A stretch of 64,000 nucleotides of DNA from Ornithodoros turicata (Eukaryota > Arthropoda > Arachnida > Ixodida > Argasidae), in the NCBI RefSeq assembly GCF_037126465.1, contig NC_088204.1, forward strand, positions 66,215,807 to 66,279,806, written 5' to 3'. The position numbers and the translations under genes are program-made. The first letter of the stretch is position 1. Each line of letters opens with the position of its first letter. Positions 44,700 to 55,264 of the stretch are shown in pieces. The notes under the pieces were generated by a model. It made no database searches, was not told the origin of the DNA, and saw only the letters and a program-made list of their open reading frames with translations.

Positions 44700-46440
44700 G
44701 TCGAGCAGCTATGGACATAAGAACTCACGTGACGGTGGAAAGGCTCGAAAAAGAAATGTGGGGAGTAGAAACTGGGGTTACAAGCCCTGGGACATGTACT
44801 AACGCAATAAGTACGAGTTAAGCGCGCTATCTCGGCGTCCAAGAGAGCCTTCGGTCTCGCCTTCCTTCTCGCTGAGAACCTTCGCTCTTCGAGAGCCTTC
44901 GAAGTCGGAATACCTCCTTTCCTCAGCTGCGAGTCCGTGACGTCATGTCCTCCGCCCAATAGGGTTTATTCACATGACGTCATCTGCGGGAGACCGCGAC
45001 TGTCGCTAGCACGCAGATGTGCTGCATTCGGCTGCCATATTGTAGGTCCCATACAAGCCGTTACGCATATCGTACTCACTGTATATATTTGCTGTTTCAA
45101 AGTTATTGCGCAGTGTGAGTTGTAGCGTATCCAAGTAATTTCCATGTTTCCGACGTCAATATCCATCCAAAAAGCGTATATGGCAGGGAACGAAGGCGGG
45201 AACCTTCGAGGGACCTGCAGTATGGCGGCGAGGTAACGTCAGTGAATAAACCCTATAGTGAGGTCTGCGCGTTCTGTTTCCTTCCTTCCTTTTTGCGGAA
45301 AGTATTTGGCGCCCGGCCCGCGTCTGGCAGAGAGCGCAGTCGACCGATCGCCTTGCTCCCTTGCTGTAGCAGACGATTCTCGGCAGCCAATAAACTTACT
45401 TGACTGATATGACGTCACCACACGACAGAACAGCTGGTAGAGATCGCCACCGCTGTGCCCACTCTTGTAAACTAATGCTTTGTCGGAAAAGGTTCGCTTC
45501 CCAAGGGAAATATTTCACGTGGCAATTCCTGAAGGTATAGGGCGTTCATATTACGCGGTAAAATATATGTTTTTTTTGTTGTTGTTTTTGCTTGTTTTAC
45601 CTTCGATGTTCCTTTAAGGTATTGAGTGATGTGACTCCGGAGATTCAGTCGCCTTGGGCCGGCTTCATAAAGAGCTGTGCGAGTAAATGTGGGAGGAAAG
45701 CCAAAGGGAAGCCCTCAGAACGCGCATCCAGGGCAAGGCTTCGTACCCGTGTCACGTCTCAGACTACAGGGACGTAAAGCGATTTCCTTATCTGCTTATC
45801 TACTCAATCACGAGGACCAGTGGCAGGTATTGGGGCGTCCAAGGTGGAGCAAGTGGACCGCACAAAGTCTTCGCCCATAGCTATATCTCCTATCGATTTT
45901 TCCGATGCCACGATCCGAAATGTTACATCACATGTGTCAGAATGCCAACTATGACTTAACCTGAAAGTAACATTTAGCATAACCTACTTTTCCAACCGGA
46001 CCGACGATAGCTGCCGTTATGACGTTGGCTGGCCCAAGAAGCACCAAGATACGGTTGACCTTCGGCAAAGGGATCCCATGCTGAAATGAGATAGAAGCCT
46101 TCGTTTCCGAGTCTGTTAGGTTCGATATGTTTTCAAGTTTTTACACCCAGCAACACCATTAAATATCACTCGGCGTGGATTTCCTATATAGGGAACCAAA
46201 AAGGTCTCATATTTAGTGAGGCTTTTCTTGATTGCCAGGAATAATTATCTACACCGAATTTAAGGGATAAAACCTCCCTTTTAAAGTTGAGCACGAGCCT
46301 GTGTTATACGAACAGTGTCTCGGTGGAAGGGGTTCATAACTGGCAGCACACACAATTTCTCTCGTCTCGAAGTAGTACAAGGGGGTGCTCTGAAAGGTTA
46401 TCGGCCCCAATTCGAAATATTCATTTTATCGTTCATGAAG
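44700..46440. other. unassigned
   Basis: No gene was recognised. Direct copies of atagggtttattcac and gaataaaccctatag-type sequence near 44960 and 45245 are in opposite orientation and may mark the ends of an inverted-repeat element of about 290 bp. Confidence 0.3.
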
Positions 46441-46449
46441 CTTCATTAC

Positions 46450-46756
46450 GTCTAGCTTCTATCGTCTGCTCTCCGAAATGTGCTTCGGCTTTTCCTGTCA
46501 CCCGCGGGGAACTTTTTTTGTTCGGGTGTGGAAACAAAAAGAAGTCCGATGGTGCAAGATCCGGCGAATACGGCGGATGTTCAATACATTCAAATCGCAA
46601 GCGCGTATATTGCCCTGCAAAAGGAATAATGCCCTTTCTGTAGCTTCCCGCACCGTTGTCCTTCCAAAGCCTCCCTTAGCCAGCAGAGCGACCTAGGGTA
46701 GTGTGCGTATTAGCTGCCTTCGCCCTTCTTGAGATAGTTAGCCATCAAAACGCCTT
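46450..46756 (-). pseudogene. mariner transposase C-terminal catalytic fragment
   Basis: In complement: WDKEGVLMANYLKKG, then LREALEGQRCGKLQKG and PPYSPDLAPSDFFLFPH. These are mariner blocks, the last including the third catalytic aspartate. Stops and shifts interrupt the frame. It is separated from its upstream part (50193-50276) by the LINE at 46766-50183. Confidence 0.8.
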
Positions 46757-46829
46757 CCTTGTCCCAACAACAACAACAACTTTATTTTGACTTTGGAGAG
46801 TGGGGAGGTTCATCGCCAGAGGCGATACT

Positions 46830-48085
46830 CTACCCCATTGCTGGTGGGGATGTGAGGAATAAAATAACGAGCCCCTTCACAATAACGATCGAAGTCCGAT
46901 GGTGTCCAGAAATGTCAAAAGAGCTTTGAGCGCAGATTGTTGCTGGGCCAGGGACCAAGCAATTTCGATAAGGAGAAGGGGAGTCCAGCTGACGAAGAGA
47001 CTGGGAGAGTGCGGTTCGGGAAGGTTGGTAGTGGGGGCAATGACAAAGAGAGTGCTCCAGATCCTCAAGAGCACAGTAGCAGCATGTGGGAGAGTCGACT
47101 TGTCTCAAGCGGTAACGCCACTGAGCTGTAAAGGCCACATCGAGGCGCATTCGGTGGATTAATGCAGCATCTTGACGACAGGTGTTTCGTGGCATGCGGA
47201 AAGCGAGCGTTGGATCAACCCTGCTCAACATAGATGGGGGGAGAATGTCGGCTGTCCATTGGCGGGAAGCCAGAGGTGTCATGAGGCGTCGCAGAATAGA
47301 ACGGCGGTCTCCTCTCAGCAGAACAATACTGGTCCGTTTCCGATACGAGAGTGCTGCTTCTGCGGCGCTGCCCGCCTGCTCGTTCCCCACGACACCACAA
47401 TAGGCTGGAACCCACTGGAGAACGAGCCTGTGGCCTGCTGCGTAAACAGTGTGGTAAGCCATTAACACATCTGTGACTATGGGTGCGGGTGGGCCTTGTA
47501 TGCCGGAATTGTCAATAGCTTGAAGTGCAGATTTGGGGTCTGTGAAGACTGCCCATTCCAGCGGTGTAAAATCAGCCATGTGTTGTAGAAAGAAAAGATG
47601 GCACAGAGTTTCGCAGCTGTGGAGGAGGTTGGATGTGAAAGGCGCCGTCCGTGCACTACGTCTTCGGATGGTATGACGAATATTGAGCCGGACTTGTTTC
47701 GGGATGCGCCATCGGTATATGCTGCCGTAAACGTAGAAAACTTCTCGTCTACCAGAGCATGAAAATGGGCTCGGAGGGCTTGAGGGGAGACCTGGTATCT
47801 TCTTCCCAGAAGGTTTGGAAGGCTTACAAAAGTCGACGGTACCGGCAGAGACCAGGGGGCTTCCGGCGGTATAATGTCCTCAGCTATGAAGCCAGTGAGA
47901 GTCTGGCGTGTTCTCTGCGCTACTCGATAGAAGTCGCTTTCAGGGCGGTATCGAATTTTCCTGAGGAGCGGGTGACGGGGAATGTGAGCACGCGAACGTA
48001 GGAAGTGCCGAGCCATTTCACGTTCACGTAGAACCTCAATCGGGAGTTCACCAGCTTCAGCCAGTACTTGCCGTGTTTCAGCCAT
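46830..48085 (-). pseudogene. LINE RNase H and C-terminal zinc region
   Basis: The frame 48085-47477 ends with FTAAYTDGASRNKSGSIFVI (first D) and the E-containing SSTAAKLCAIFSF. The frame 47579-46830 continues with FTDPKSALQAI (D) and LVLQWVPAYCGVVGNEQAGS (H replaced by Y in WVPAYCG, final D by Q in NEQAG), then CCYCALEDLEHSLCHCPHY. The substitutions in the last block suggest decay of catalytic residues. Confidence 0.8.
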
Positions 48086-48365
48086 TCATGGAACTCCGAG
48101 GCAGCGACGAAGGCTTCGAGTAAACAGGGACCGAAGGGTATTTAATGATGTTGTTGATATCCTGTGCAGAATAGGAAGGCTGTAAAGCGCAGTCGCCCTC
48201 ACCAACGCCGCGTGAACTGCGAGCAGGGAGCGCTGATCACAGCCCCATCCTGAGCCAGAAAGATGTTGAATTTCGGGGAGCCATCGCTGCACTTTAGTTT
48301 CAAGGTGTTTAATGTGGCGAGCCCAGCGCAAGTCCGAGTCGATGGCCACCCACGCCAAGCCAAGA

Positions 48366-49467
48366 TTACCACGCCAAGGAAGCGGTGGAAGCGTACCGGC
48401 TCAAGCTTCTTTGCGCCAACCCAAAGAGGGAATTTGGCCATAGCGTTACGCGTGAAAGGGAGCTCGACACACTTTTCGGGTGAAAGGTCCATCCCAAGGT
48501 GCGTGAGGTACGCATGGACATTATTGCGAGCTGCAGGCGGCGCTGTATGGCTGGGCGTGATTTTCCTACGGTCCAAAGGGCGACGTCATCTGCATACACG
48601 GAAAACTTTGCGAGGAATTACTGATTGTAGGCCGGCCATCACCACATTAAATAGCGTCAGACTGAGAATACTTCCTTGGGGGACTCCTTGAGGAACAGGA
48701 TGCTGAGGGTTTTGGCCTTGGGACGTACGGACAGCGACAGTTCGGTCCGTAAGGAAGTCTTGGAGCCAGATGAAGAGCCGACCGGATACCCCAAACGAGC
48801 GCAAGGCGTGCAGCACACAAATGTGCGAGACGGTATCATATGCGCGCTTGATGTCGAGGAAAACCGATAGGACGATTCGTTGATGGGCACGAGCATGTTG
48901 GACTGTAGAGACTAGGTCGAGAACTGGATCCATGGAGCATCGGTGGCGACGAAATCCAGCCATTTCGTGAGGGAACGCACGCTGTTTTTCGAGCCACCAG
49001 TCGGGGCGATGCAAAACCATTCTCTCCATCAGTTTCCCCATACAGCTTGTCAGGCTCACAGGGCGAAAGGAGGATAGGGCATATGAGGGCTTCCTGGTTT
49101 CAAGATGGGAACAACCAATGCCTCCTTCCAGGTAGGTGGGTAAAGATCCGTGCTGCCAAGACGTATTATACACATGAAGCAGAGCTTGGAGTGACCGCCC
49201 GTCAAGGTTTCGCAGTGCGGCATAGGTGATTTTATCGGGTCCCGGGAACGAGCCGGCGTTCACAAGCTTCAACGCTGCCTTTAGCTCGATTATGAAGTCG
49301 CGGTCCATAACTTCCGGGGGACGGGATAAGTCTTGGTGAAGTTCAGCGGTCAAACTGTGGACAAAACTGCGGTGCAGTGGAGTCGTCGAGGCAGCCGCCG
49401 GTGTCGTTAGTACCACACAGAAGTCCGTTGCTAGCGTGTTTTCGTCTACACATTTTACGACAGCCAA
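48366..49467 (-). pseudogene. LINE reverse transcriptase, broken before the YADD motif
   Basis: 49467-48586 carries AGSFPGPDKITYAAL, KPSYALSSFRPVSLTSCMGK, IVLSVFLDIKRAYDTVSH and PQGVPQGSILSLTLFNV. The next motif, SVYADDVALWTVGK, is in the frame 48599-48366. A one-frame shift at about 48590 separates them. Confidence 0.85.
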
Positions 49468-49649
49468 GGCGGCGAGAGGATTCTTTTGAAGGGGCGCCTC
49501 CTTCAGAGATCGGATTGTCCGCCAGGTCTTCGTGGTCGGGTCAAACGGTGACCTTACGCCAACGCTTCCTGTCCTTTACTTTACTTTAGCTTTCATCCGG
49601 CGGTATTCCACAATGTCCGTAAGTTCCCCTGTCCGACGAGCCGTTCTTT

Positions 49650-50183
49650 CTACTCGGCGACGTAATGCCCTAAGGTGGTTAATTGCTGGGGAATGACTGA
49701 CATGCCTGTTACCCTTTTAGACATGACCACCGCGTCCTGAATAGCGCGGGTAATTGCTTGTGAGAGAGCCTCAGGGGACATACCGGTGTGCACAGATGTT
49801 CTGAGGCCCGCACAAAAGTGTCTCCAGTTTGTGAAAGAAATCAGTCCAGTAGTTGCTGAGAGGGGCAGTCTGTCGTGCGAAATATATAGAGGAAAATGAT
49901 CGCTACCTCTAGTGTCGACGTCCGTAGCGCACGACAAGTGGCGAATTATGTCGGTTGAGCACCACGAGAGGTCCAATACATCGAGTGACGTTGGGGATCG
50001 CATGTAACTTGGCTCGCGATTGTTCAGAAGGCACATGTTATTATTCTCCATTGCCTCCACCAACCTCCTTCCCTTACCGTCCGTCCTTCGGCTTCCCCAG
50101 GCCGAGTGATGGGCATTGAAGTCACCCAGCACGAGCGCCGGGGCTTCCAGAGAACCAAGTAAGCGTTCGAGGTCACTCCAGGT
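49650..50183 (-). pseudogene. LINE endonuclease, C-terminal two-thirds
   Basis: The frame reads TWSDLERLLGSLEAPALVLG, then DFNAHHSAWGSRRTDGKGRR, LLNNREPSYMRSPT and DTRGSDHFPLYIS. The open frame continues 5' into mariner sequence (LHRYDPETKAERQ), so the first 20 or so residues belong to the disrupted mariner and not the LINE. Confidence 0.85.
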
Positions 50184-50192
50184 CCTTGTCCC

Positions 50193-50276
50193 ACGAAAGA
50201 GTTGCCTTTCTGCCTTTGTCTCAGGATCATAGCGGTGCAACCATGATTCATCGACTGTAACAAGTCGCCAGGGGCG
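50193..50276 (-). pseudogene. mariner transposase fragment around the first catalytic D
   Basis: In complement: FRRPWRLVTVDESWLHRYDPE. The VTVDE.W.H.YDPETK block is the first DDE motif of mariner. It lies directly upstream of the LINE insertion and belongs with 46450-46756. Confidence 0.8.
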
Positions 50277-51239
50277 TCGGAAGGTGGGGCAAAGGGGGCG
50301 GTGCCCCCCCCCTCCTGACCTTTCGCTTTGTGGGTCCCGCCTTCCCAGTTTTCATCTGCACGTGTCGTCCGAGACAGACTCGCTTTCAGCTCTGTTGCCG
50401 CGCAGAGTGAAAACAAACACGAGAATTGGTACTACCCACCCCATTACCCCTATATAACACCCCATTACCCCTATATAATAGTGTATGTGCGGATCTTCTG
50501 CGCGAAGAGTAGCGACACGTCATTCAATAGCCTTGCTTAGACGATCCAGGAAAACGCAGACTTCGCTCTAGCAAAGGACGTCGACTCGTTTGTGATCAAC
50601 GCAGTGAAACGTTCGAGGCTTGAAAGGGAAGCTCTTACGGGTGTGCTTGATGGCACGCGTACCACATCTGGTGTCTTTGTTTGAGCCATGGCCAGAACAC
50701 TCGGCAGAGCCTTTTTCGTGCAACAATAGTGACACCCTCTGCAGGTGAAACCATTGCGCTTTCGACGAAAGCAAAAATAAAAGAAAAATGTTGAACTCCA
50801 TTATCATCTCTGTTCTTCTCTGGACATCGTCTCTTTGTTTGTTTTTTTTTCATCATCTCTTTGTACTTTCTGCGTGTAAGTGTACTGGGGTAGTCAGTTC
50901 GACTTCGTCGAAACTAACATCCCAATTTTTTCTTTATCACATCACCTCACAAAAAATAAAGGAACACGCTACCGCTCGCTTACTGCTATTTGTCTTATCG
51001 CACTTAATGAAACAATCAATCTATATATTACTTTTTTTTTTTTTGCCACAAGGTAATCGAGAACGCGATGTGGTCTTCCCATCCGCGTTACGACCAACAG
51101 TGTCATTGAGTTGCATGGACGAGTCGTTTGTAATAAACACATTATACACACAGCCATCGCCTTTCCGTGGCATACCATCACCGTCGGTCGGGCTCATGTA
51201 GAGGATCTCCACCTCCTCTACACACATAAATGGCTTCTC
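50277..51239. other. unassigned insert within the mariner
   Basis: It contains a C-run (50302-50312), a duplicated ccccattacccctatataa (50441-50478), and poly(T) tracts. I see no exon or defined termini. Confidence 0.4.
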
Positions 51240-51298
51240 TGGGTTGGATTGGGTTGGGTTAGGTTAGGTTAGGTTAGGTTAGGTTAGGTTAGGTTAGG
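51240..51298 (+). repeat. interstitial telomeric repeat (TTAGG)8
   Basis: Eight perfect TTAGG units run 51259-51298, preceded by degenerate gggttgg units from 51241. TTAGG is the arthropod telomere repeat. The tract is short and internal. Confidence 0.9.
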
Positions 51299-51339
51299 GC
51301 TTCCCCCCACCCCAACCCCCTGCCGTGAGTGAACGCCCC

Positions 51340-51760
51340 TGCAAGTGGCTCAAGAAAAGTGTCACTAGAACGCTCAAAATGATTCGAAATCAACTTTCCA
51401 TTTGGCGTTGTTCCTTATCGCCATTGAAACATTTCTGCGCCTACTTGTCTAACAGCTTCCACGTCCCAAACTCTTCATGAATTTGAAACCAACTATGGGT
51501 TCTCTGGATATGCCTAAGGTCTCCGCGATTGTTTTAGCCGAGATTCACCGATCTGCCAAAATGAAGATATAGATACGATCAACAATTTCGGGTGTTGACA
51601 CCGTCGAGGGTGATCCTGATTTTCCGTCATCCTCGGTGTCAAAATCCCTGCGCTGAATCTTGGCACACCACTTCTATCAGGGTTGGGTAATGTTTGCATG
51701 ATGTACCCACAAATTTCCCTTACAGTTTTCTTCTGCACGAACACGGCACAACACAGTCAA
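51340..51760 (-). pseudogene. mariner transposase N-terminal (paired-type HTH) fragment
   Basis: In complement: a KTVREICGYIMQTLPNP region, then WCAKIQRRDFDTEDDGKSGS, STVSTPEIVDRI, ISAKTIAETLGISRE and KLLDK.AQKCFNGDKEQRQ. These are the mariner HTH blocks in order, with two stops. It may be the 5' part of the same copy as 50193-50276, with about 1.06 kb inserted between. Confidence 0.75.
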
Positions 51761-52232
51761 CAGATAACTCTATTGTTCCTGAGAAGACAATGAACGCCTG
51801 GCGTTACAAACCTACAGTTTATGCATTTGTCTCTTTGTGTCTACGGTGACCAGATAGCGTTCATGTATACATGCAAGTCGTTCGGACCGAGAACATTTCA
51901 ATACGGCCTCGTGCTCTGCCTACATTTCGAAGAATATTGTGATTGCTAGAATTGTACGCAAGGTATTCTCTGAGCTTTCAATACATCAAATGTAAGAATC
52001 GAGACTTGCCTTTCGAAGCGCATACCCTAGCACACCCTGGCTGTAGACAGACGCAATACAAGCGTACCCTGCTATTATAAGGTCTGTAAATATCCTCACG
52101 TCCCCGATCACGCGGCATGTTGCATCCGATTGGAGGAAACGCTTGTGACCTACAACATGGATGCAAAAGTGGGTATTTTAATCAGAGCGAAATTACGGCA
52201 TCAGTGGGGATCAAGCTTCAAAGCCCTTGGTT

Positions 52233-53234
52233 ACTGTAAAAGTGGTTCATTTCGCGATCTTAATAATTCGCGAATTCGAGTGGGAGCGCGTTTCGGGAAT
52301 ATTTCGCGGGACCTTAATTTCGCGAATTTGTATGGAAGCGGACGGAAGCGAAAATCACGGGATCGGGGGATAGTGACACTGTCGACCGTAAACAATGAGA
52401 ATTAGCCGGCCTCTACATGCCATCCTGTACATGCTGGTTTATACCCCTGTCACACGGGCATTTTCGATCCTGCTCGACCGAACCTGCTTGAGCCCAATGC
52501 AGATCGGATGGTGCTACACGGCCGCTTCCAGGCATGATCGAACTTTGATCCTGCTTGACTCAAGACAGTTCCCATAACAGGATTGAGAATTTCAAGACGG
52601 CTCGACGGCCGCCATTTGCATCCTCGACCCCGGTGAACTGTCATAACTTAAGACGGACATGCGCGCGAAGCTACAAATGATGCTTACATCGGTATACGAT
52701 AAATTACCACTAATATCGCTGTTATATAGGAAACGCGAAATTAATTAGTTCCGTTTATTCATTTGCACGGGTCAACCATTCAATGCGCATTGAAAGTGGC
52801 CGTGTAGCAGCGTCAAAACTCGAGCGTACTCGGGAAGTTCGATGCAGATCAGATTCGAGAAGGATCGAAATGCCCGTGTGACAGGGGTATTATAGAGACT
52901 TACCGTGAATTTCAATCCCGTAACAATCACATACGTGCTGGTTTTGTGAAAGCAGGTATCTGCAATGCCGAGTCAGTATGCGAATAAATTAACTATTGAT
53001 GTTGAAGTCGCGTTTCAATTATAGAAATGTTTGGCAAAACAAATTTGTGAGGATACAGGTCGTCAAGTACATAAGTCGATTTGTCTTTGTGGAGCTCATA
53101 TCCGCGAATTTTCAGAGACGATAGTTTTTCATCCACGCTACCTATATTTCGCGGAACCTTAATCTCGCACAAAAGAAGTTTGATCGCGAAATTCGCGAAA
53201 ATTAAGTCTTCGCGAAAATTTCTACTTTTACAGT
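52233..53234. mobile_element. Tc1/mariner-type element with CTGTAAAAGT ends
   Basis: The left terminus TACTGTAAAAGTGGTTCATT and right terminus (acttttacagta) are inverted, flanked by TA. Subterminal blocks rich in ttcgcgaa (52253-52330 and 53110-53220) are mirrored. The middle carries an inserted PIF-type MITE. No transposase was recognised. Confidence 0.75.
52442..52889. mobile_element. PIF/Harbinger-like MITE with TTA target duplication
   Basis: Termini TACCCCTGTCACACGGGCAT and its complement at the other end form inverted repeats of about 28 bp. TTA flanks both sides (52439-52441, 52890-52892). A 3-bp TWA duplication is typical of PIF/Harbinger. Length is 448 bp, without coding capacity. 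Confidence 0.8.
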
Positions 53235-53863
53235 AATTGATCAACAAAGACGGGTACGTATAGATGGCAGGTTCCTGACGGACAGGCAGGCAGCAAGGAC
53301 GAGGGCGCCCCCTACCGTTGCGAATGGAAGTGGGCAGAAGCCAGACTGTAAAAGAGATGAAAAAAAAAGTTCAATGTGATAAAATTCGCTTCGTCTTTGG
53401 GTATTGTGCGCGTTGAACGTGGCAACGTCATAGGACCATCACGTGAGCACGTAACGTGATCATAGGTCGTCACGTGGTGGTTGGCCCTACGAAGCTACGG
53501 ACGGAATTACACGATGGTTGGCTCTATGACATCATCGCTCCAATACAACGAATGCGCGAATCCTGATACGTATATCGTCACACGTACCATGTACCACTGA
53601 GCTCCGATGTTTTTCCATACGGCCATTCCGAAGACAAACATGCTGCCGATGACTGGCTACAGAAAACGAAGTACACTAGCGTTGGCTGCTGGAAGTCGAA
53701 ATGTGTGCACGCTTACAGTTGCCCAGGAAGCGGTGTCCTCGCGCTGAAGACGTGGAATGGAGACGTAGTAGGGCAAGACGATGCCAGCTCCGAAGGACTG
53801 GAAGACTCGCAACATGGAAAGGACAACGTGTATCTTCATGGGACGGCAAAATCTATGAAAGTA
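53235..53863. other. unassigned
   Basis: No gene was recognised. Short frames at 53700-53960 have no domain support. Confidence 0.4.
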
Positions 53864-53865
53864 TA

Positions 53866-54600
53866 CAGTGTCAACCCTCGTTTCATGAACCCTCGATTTA
53901 CGAATTCCCTCGGTTTATGAACGGCGTGACAAGGAACCAAACATTTTCCATGTATTTCTCCCTCGGTTTATGAACCCTCGATATCCAAACTGTGAACGGA
54001 TTTTCGGGGAACGTACGAACCGCAAAAACATGTGTGTTCTGACCTCGATTTATGAGCGGGGTTGTTGACGCACGGTGAAGTACTAGGATCGCGTCAATAT
54101 AGTTGAACAAAGCATAAAGGTCAAGAACCCGTGCAGTGTCCCGCAGAAAAAAAAAAACAGAAGAAAAAAATAGAGAGTGAAAACAGAGGAGTGCATTACT
54201 TCTGCTGACGGTGAACACATATGTGAGCAGCCTGATGATGGTGCTTTAGTGCAGTTGTCAAATGATGGTGCCCAGGGTGATCATAGTGACAGTGAAGATA
54301 ACTAGCAGGACTGTTCCGAAGCTGTGACAGCTCGCTCAGATTGGAATCACATTCAAAGTACGATACAGTGTTTCGAGGACCAGGCGAGTCCAGTGCCAGA
54401 CTTTGATCGTCTCTTCCGAAGAAGACAAATACAGCCGAATGTATGGCGCAGAGCACAATTACGGAGTATTTTCACAAATAAACGTAATCTAGTGCACTTC
54501 CCGTCGCATTTCAGTCCATTTCTCTTCCGCGCACCTTGCACCTCGATTTATGAAAGATTTTTCGAGAAACGAAGGGTGTTCATAAATCGAGGGTTCACTG
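53866..54600 (+). mobile_element. deleted Tigger/pogo-like element
   Basis: Ends CAGTGTCAACCCTCG and (complement) CAGTGAACCCTCGATTTATG carry tandem subterminal 'ctcgatttatgaa' motifs. TA flanks both ends (53864-53865, 54601-54602). The interior keeps a possible transposase tail (frame about 54190-54480, with AVTARSDWNHIQSTIQCFED) broken by a stop. Most of the coding part is missing. Confidence 0.7.
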
Positions 54601-54617
54601 TATATTATATATAGGGG

Positions 54618-54705
54618 AAAAATAGCAGAAGCTCTTTGGCTGCACGTATAGCATATGTTTCTAAGCATATGCTATACGTGCAGCCAAAGAGCTTCTGCTA
54701 TTTTT
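54618..54705. repeat. perfect 40-bp inverted repeat with 8-bp loop
   Basis: 54618-54657 (aaaaatagcagaagctcttt to gcatatg) is the exact reverse complement of 54666-54705. The loop is tttctaag. A TA-rich flank precedes it. It lies about 125 bp upstream of the hammerhead motif and may be part of the same mobile element. Confidence 0.85.
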
Positions 54706-54830
54706 TTGTTCCCTTGTACACTTGACTGGCTTTGCATTGGGCTTTCAGAGGTGTCTTATGACACCCTGACGAAAGGCATTACGTGCCACGTGACCTTCAG
54801 ACGCCATCCCCTCAAACGTTGCCTGCCTGC

Positions 54831-54875
54831 GTACTGCTGATGAGGCCCAAGAAGGCCGAAACAACTGTCCAGTAC
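54831..54875 (+). ncRNA. hammerhead ribozyme, minimal stem III
   Basis: Stem I is GTACTG (54831-54836) with CAGTAC (54870-54875). The core CTGATGA is at 54837-54843. Stem II is GGCC (54844-54847), loop CAAGAA, GGCC (54854-54857). GAAA is at 54858-54861. Stem III is A861-U868 and C862-G867 with loop AACT. The cleavage triplet is GTC (54867-54869), with the cut after C869. All invariant core bases are present. An extra GCC/GGC pairing (54821-54823 with 54877-54879) may extend stem I. Very short stem III is typical of ribozymes in Penelope-like retroelements, where dimers are active. No reverse transcriptase is visible here. Confidence 0.85.
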
Positions 54876-55035
54876 TGGCATGGCGACATTTGACTTACAA
54901 ACATATATATATAATAACATAAAGAGGGGGGAAAGCCATTTAAAAAATAAGTAACTGACGCTAGATGTGTTTGAAATTCAAACTTACAGATTAAGATGGC
55001 TTCTATGGCTGCACGTAGAGAAACAGATACTCATG

Positions 55036-55113
55036 GAACGATGCGACAGTACCAGAGGACACGTGTTTCGCCGTGTTTGCGGCTCGTCAGTCCTGGGTAG
55101 CTGCGCATCGTTC
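55036..55113 (-). ncRNA. degraded hammerhead ribozyme on the minus strand
   Basis: In complement: outer stem I GAACGATGCG with CGCATCGTTC, inner stem TACC.AG with CTGGTA, core CTGACGA, stem II GCCG-CAAACA-CGGC, GAAA, stem III ACAC/GTGT, then the GTC cleavage triplet. The first stem I pair (C-A) is mismatched and one C bulges, so activity is doubtful. It is opposite in orientation to the motif at 54831. Confidence 0.7.
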
Positions 55114-55187
55114 GGGATTGGCAAACCAGGGGTCACTCAGCGAGCGATATACACCTGGGAGGGTGGAGCACTCCTCAATGCCGAGAA

Positions 55188-55221
55188 AGAGCTAAATGTG
55201 GCCACATATAGCTCTTTCGTC
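55188..55221. repeat. short palindrome
   Basis: gaaagagctaaatgtggcca pairs with itself through tggccacatatagctctttc (one mismatch pair). It is followed by a second hairpin ggcggagcttccgcc. These may be structural parts of the element that carries the minus-strand ribozyme. Confidence 0.6.
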
Positions 55222-55264
55222 CCGAAGAAGGCGGAGCTTCCGCCGTAAAGGAAGACATCCTCCC

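Larger units (their letters stand above)
46766..50183 (-). mobile_element. 5'-truncated RNase H LINE inserted in a mariner
   Basis: Its 3' end is AATAAAGTTGTTGTTGTTG (complement of 46766-46791). A 9-bp target duplication, ccttgtccc, lies at 46757-46765 and 50184-50192. The order is endonuclease (from 50183), RT (49467-48366), RNase H and C-terminus (48085-46830). The endonuclease N-terminus is missing, so reverse transcription stopped short. Frameshifts at about 49650, 48590, 48360 and 47530 inactivate it. Confidence 0.9.
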
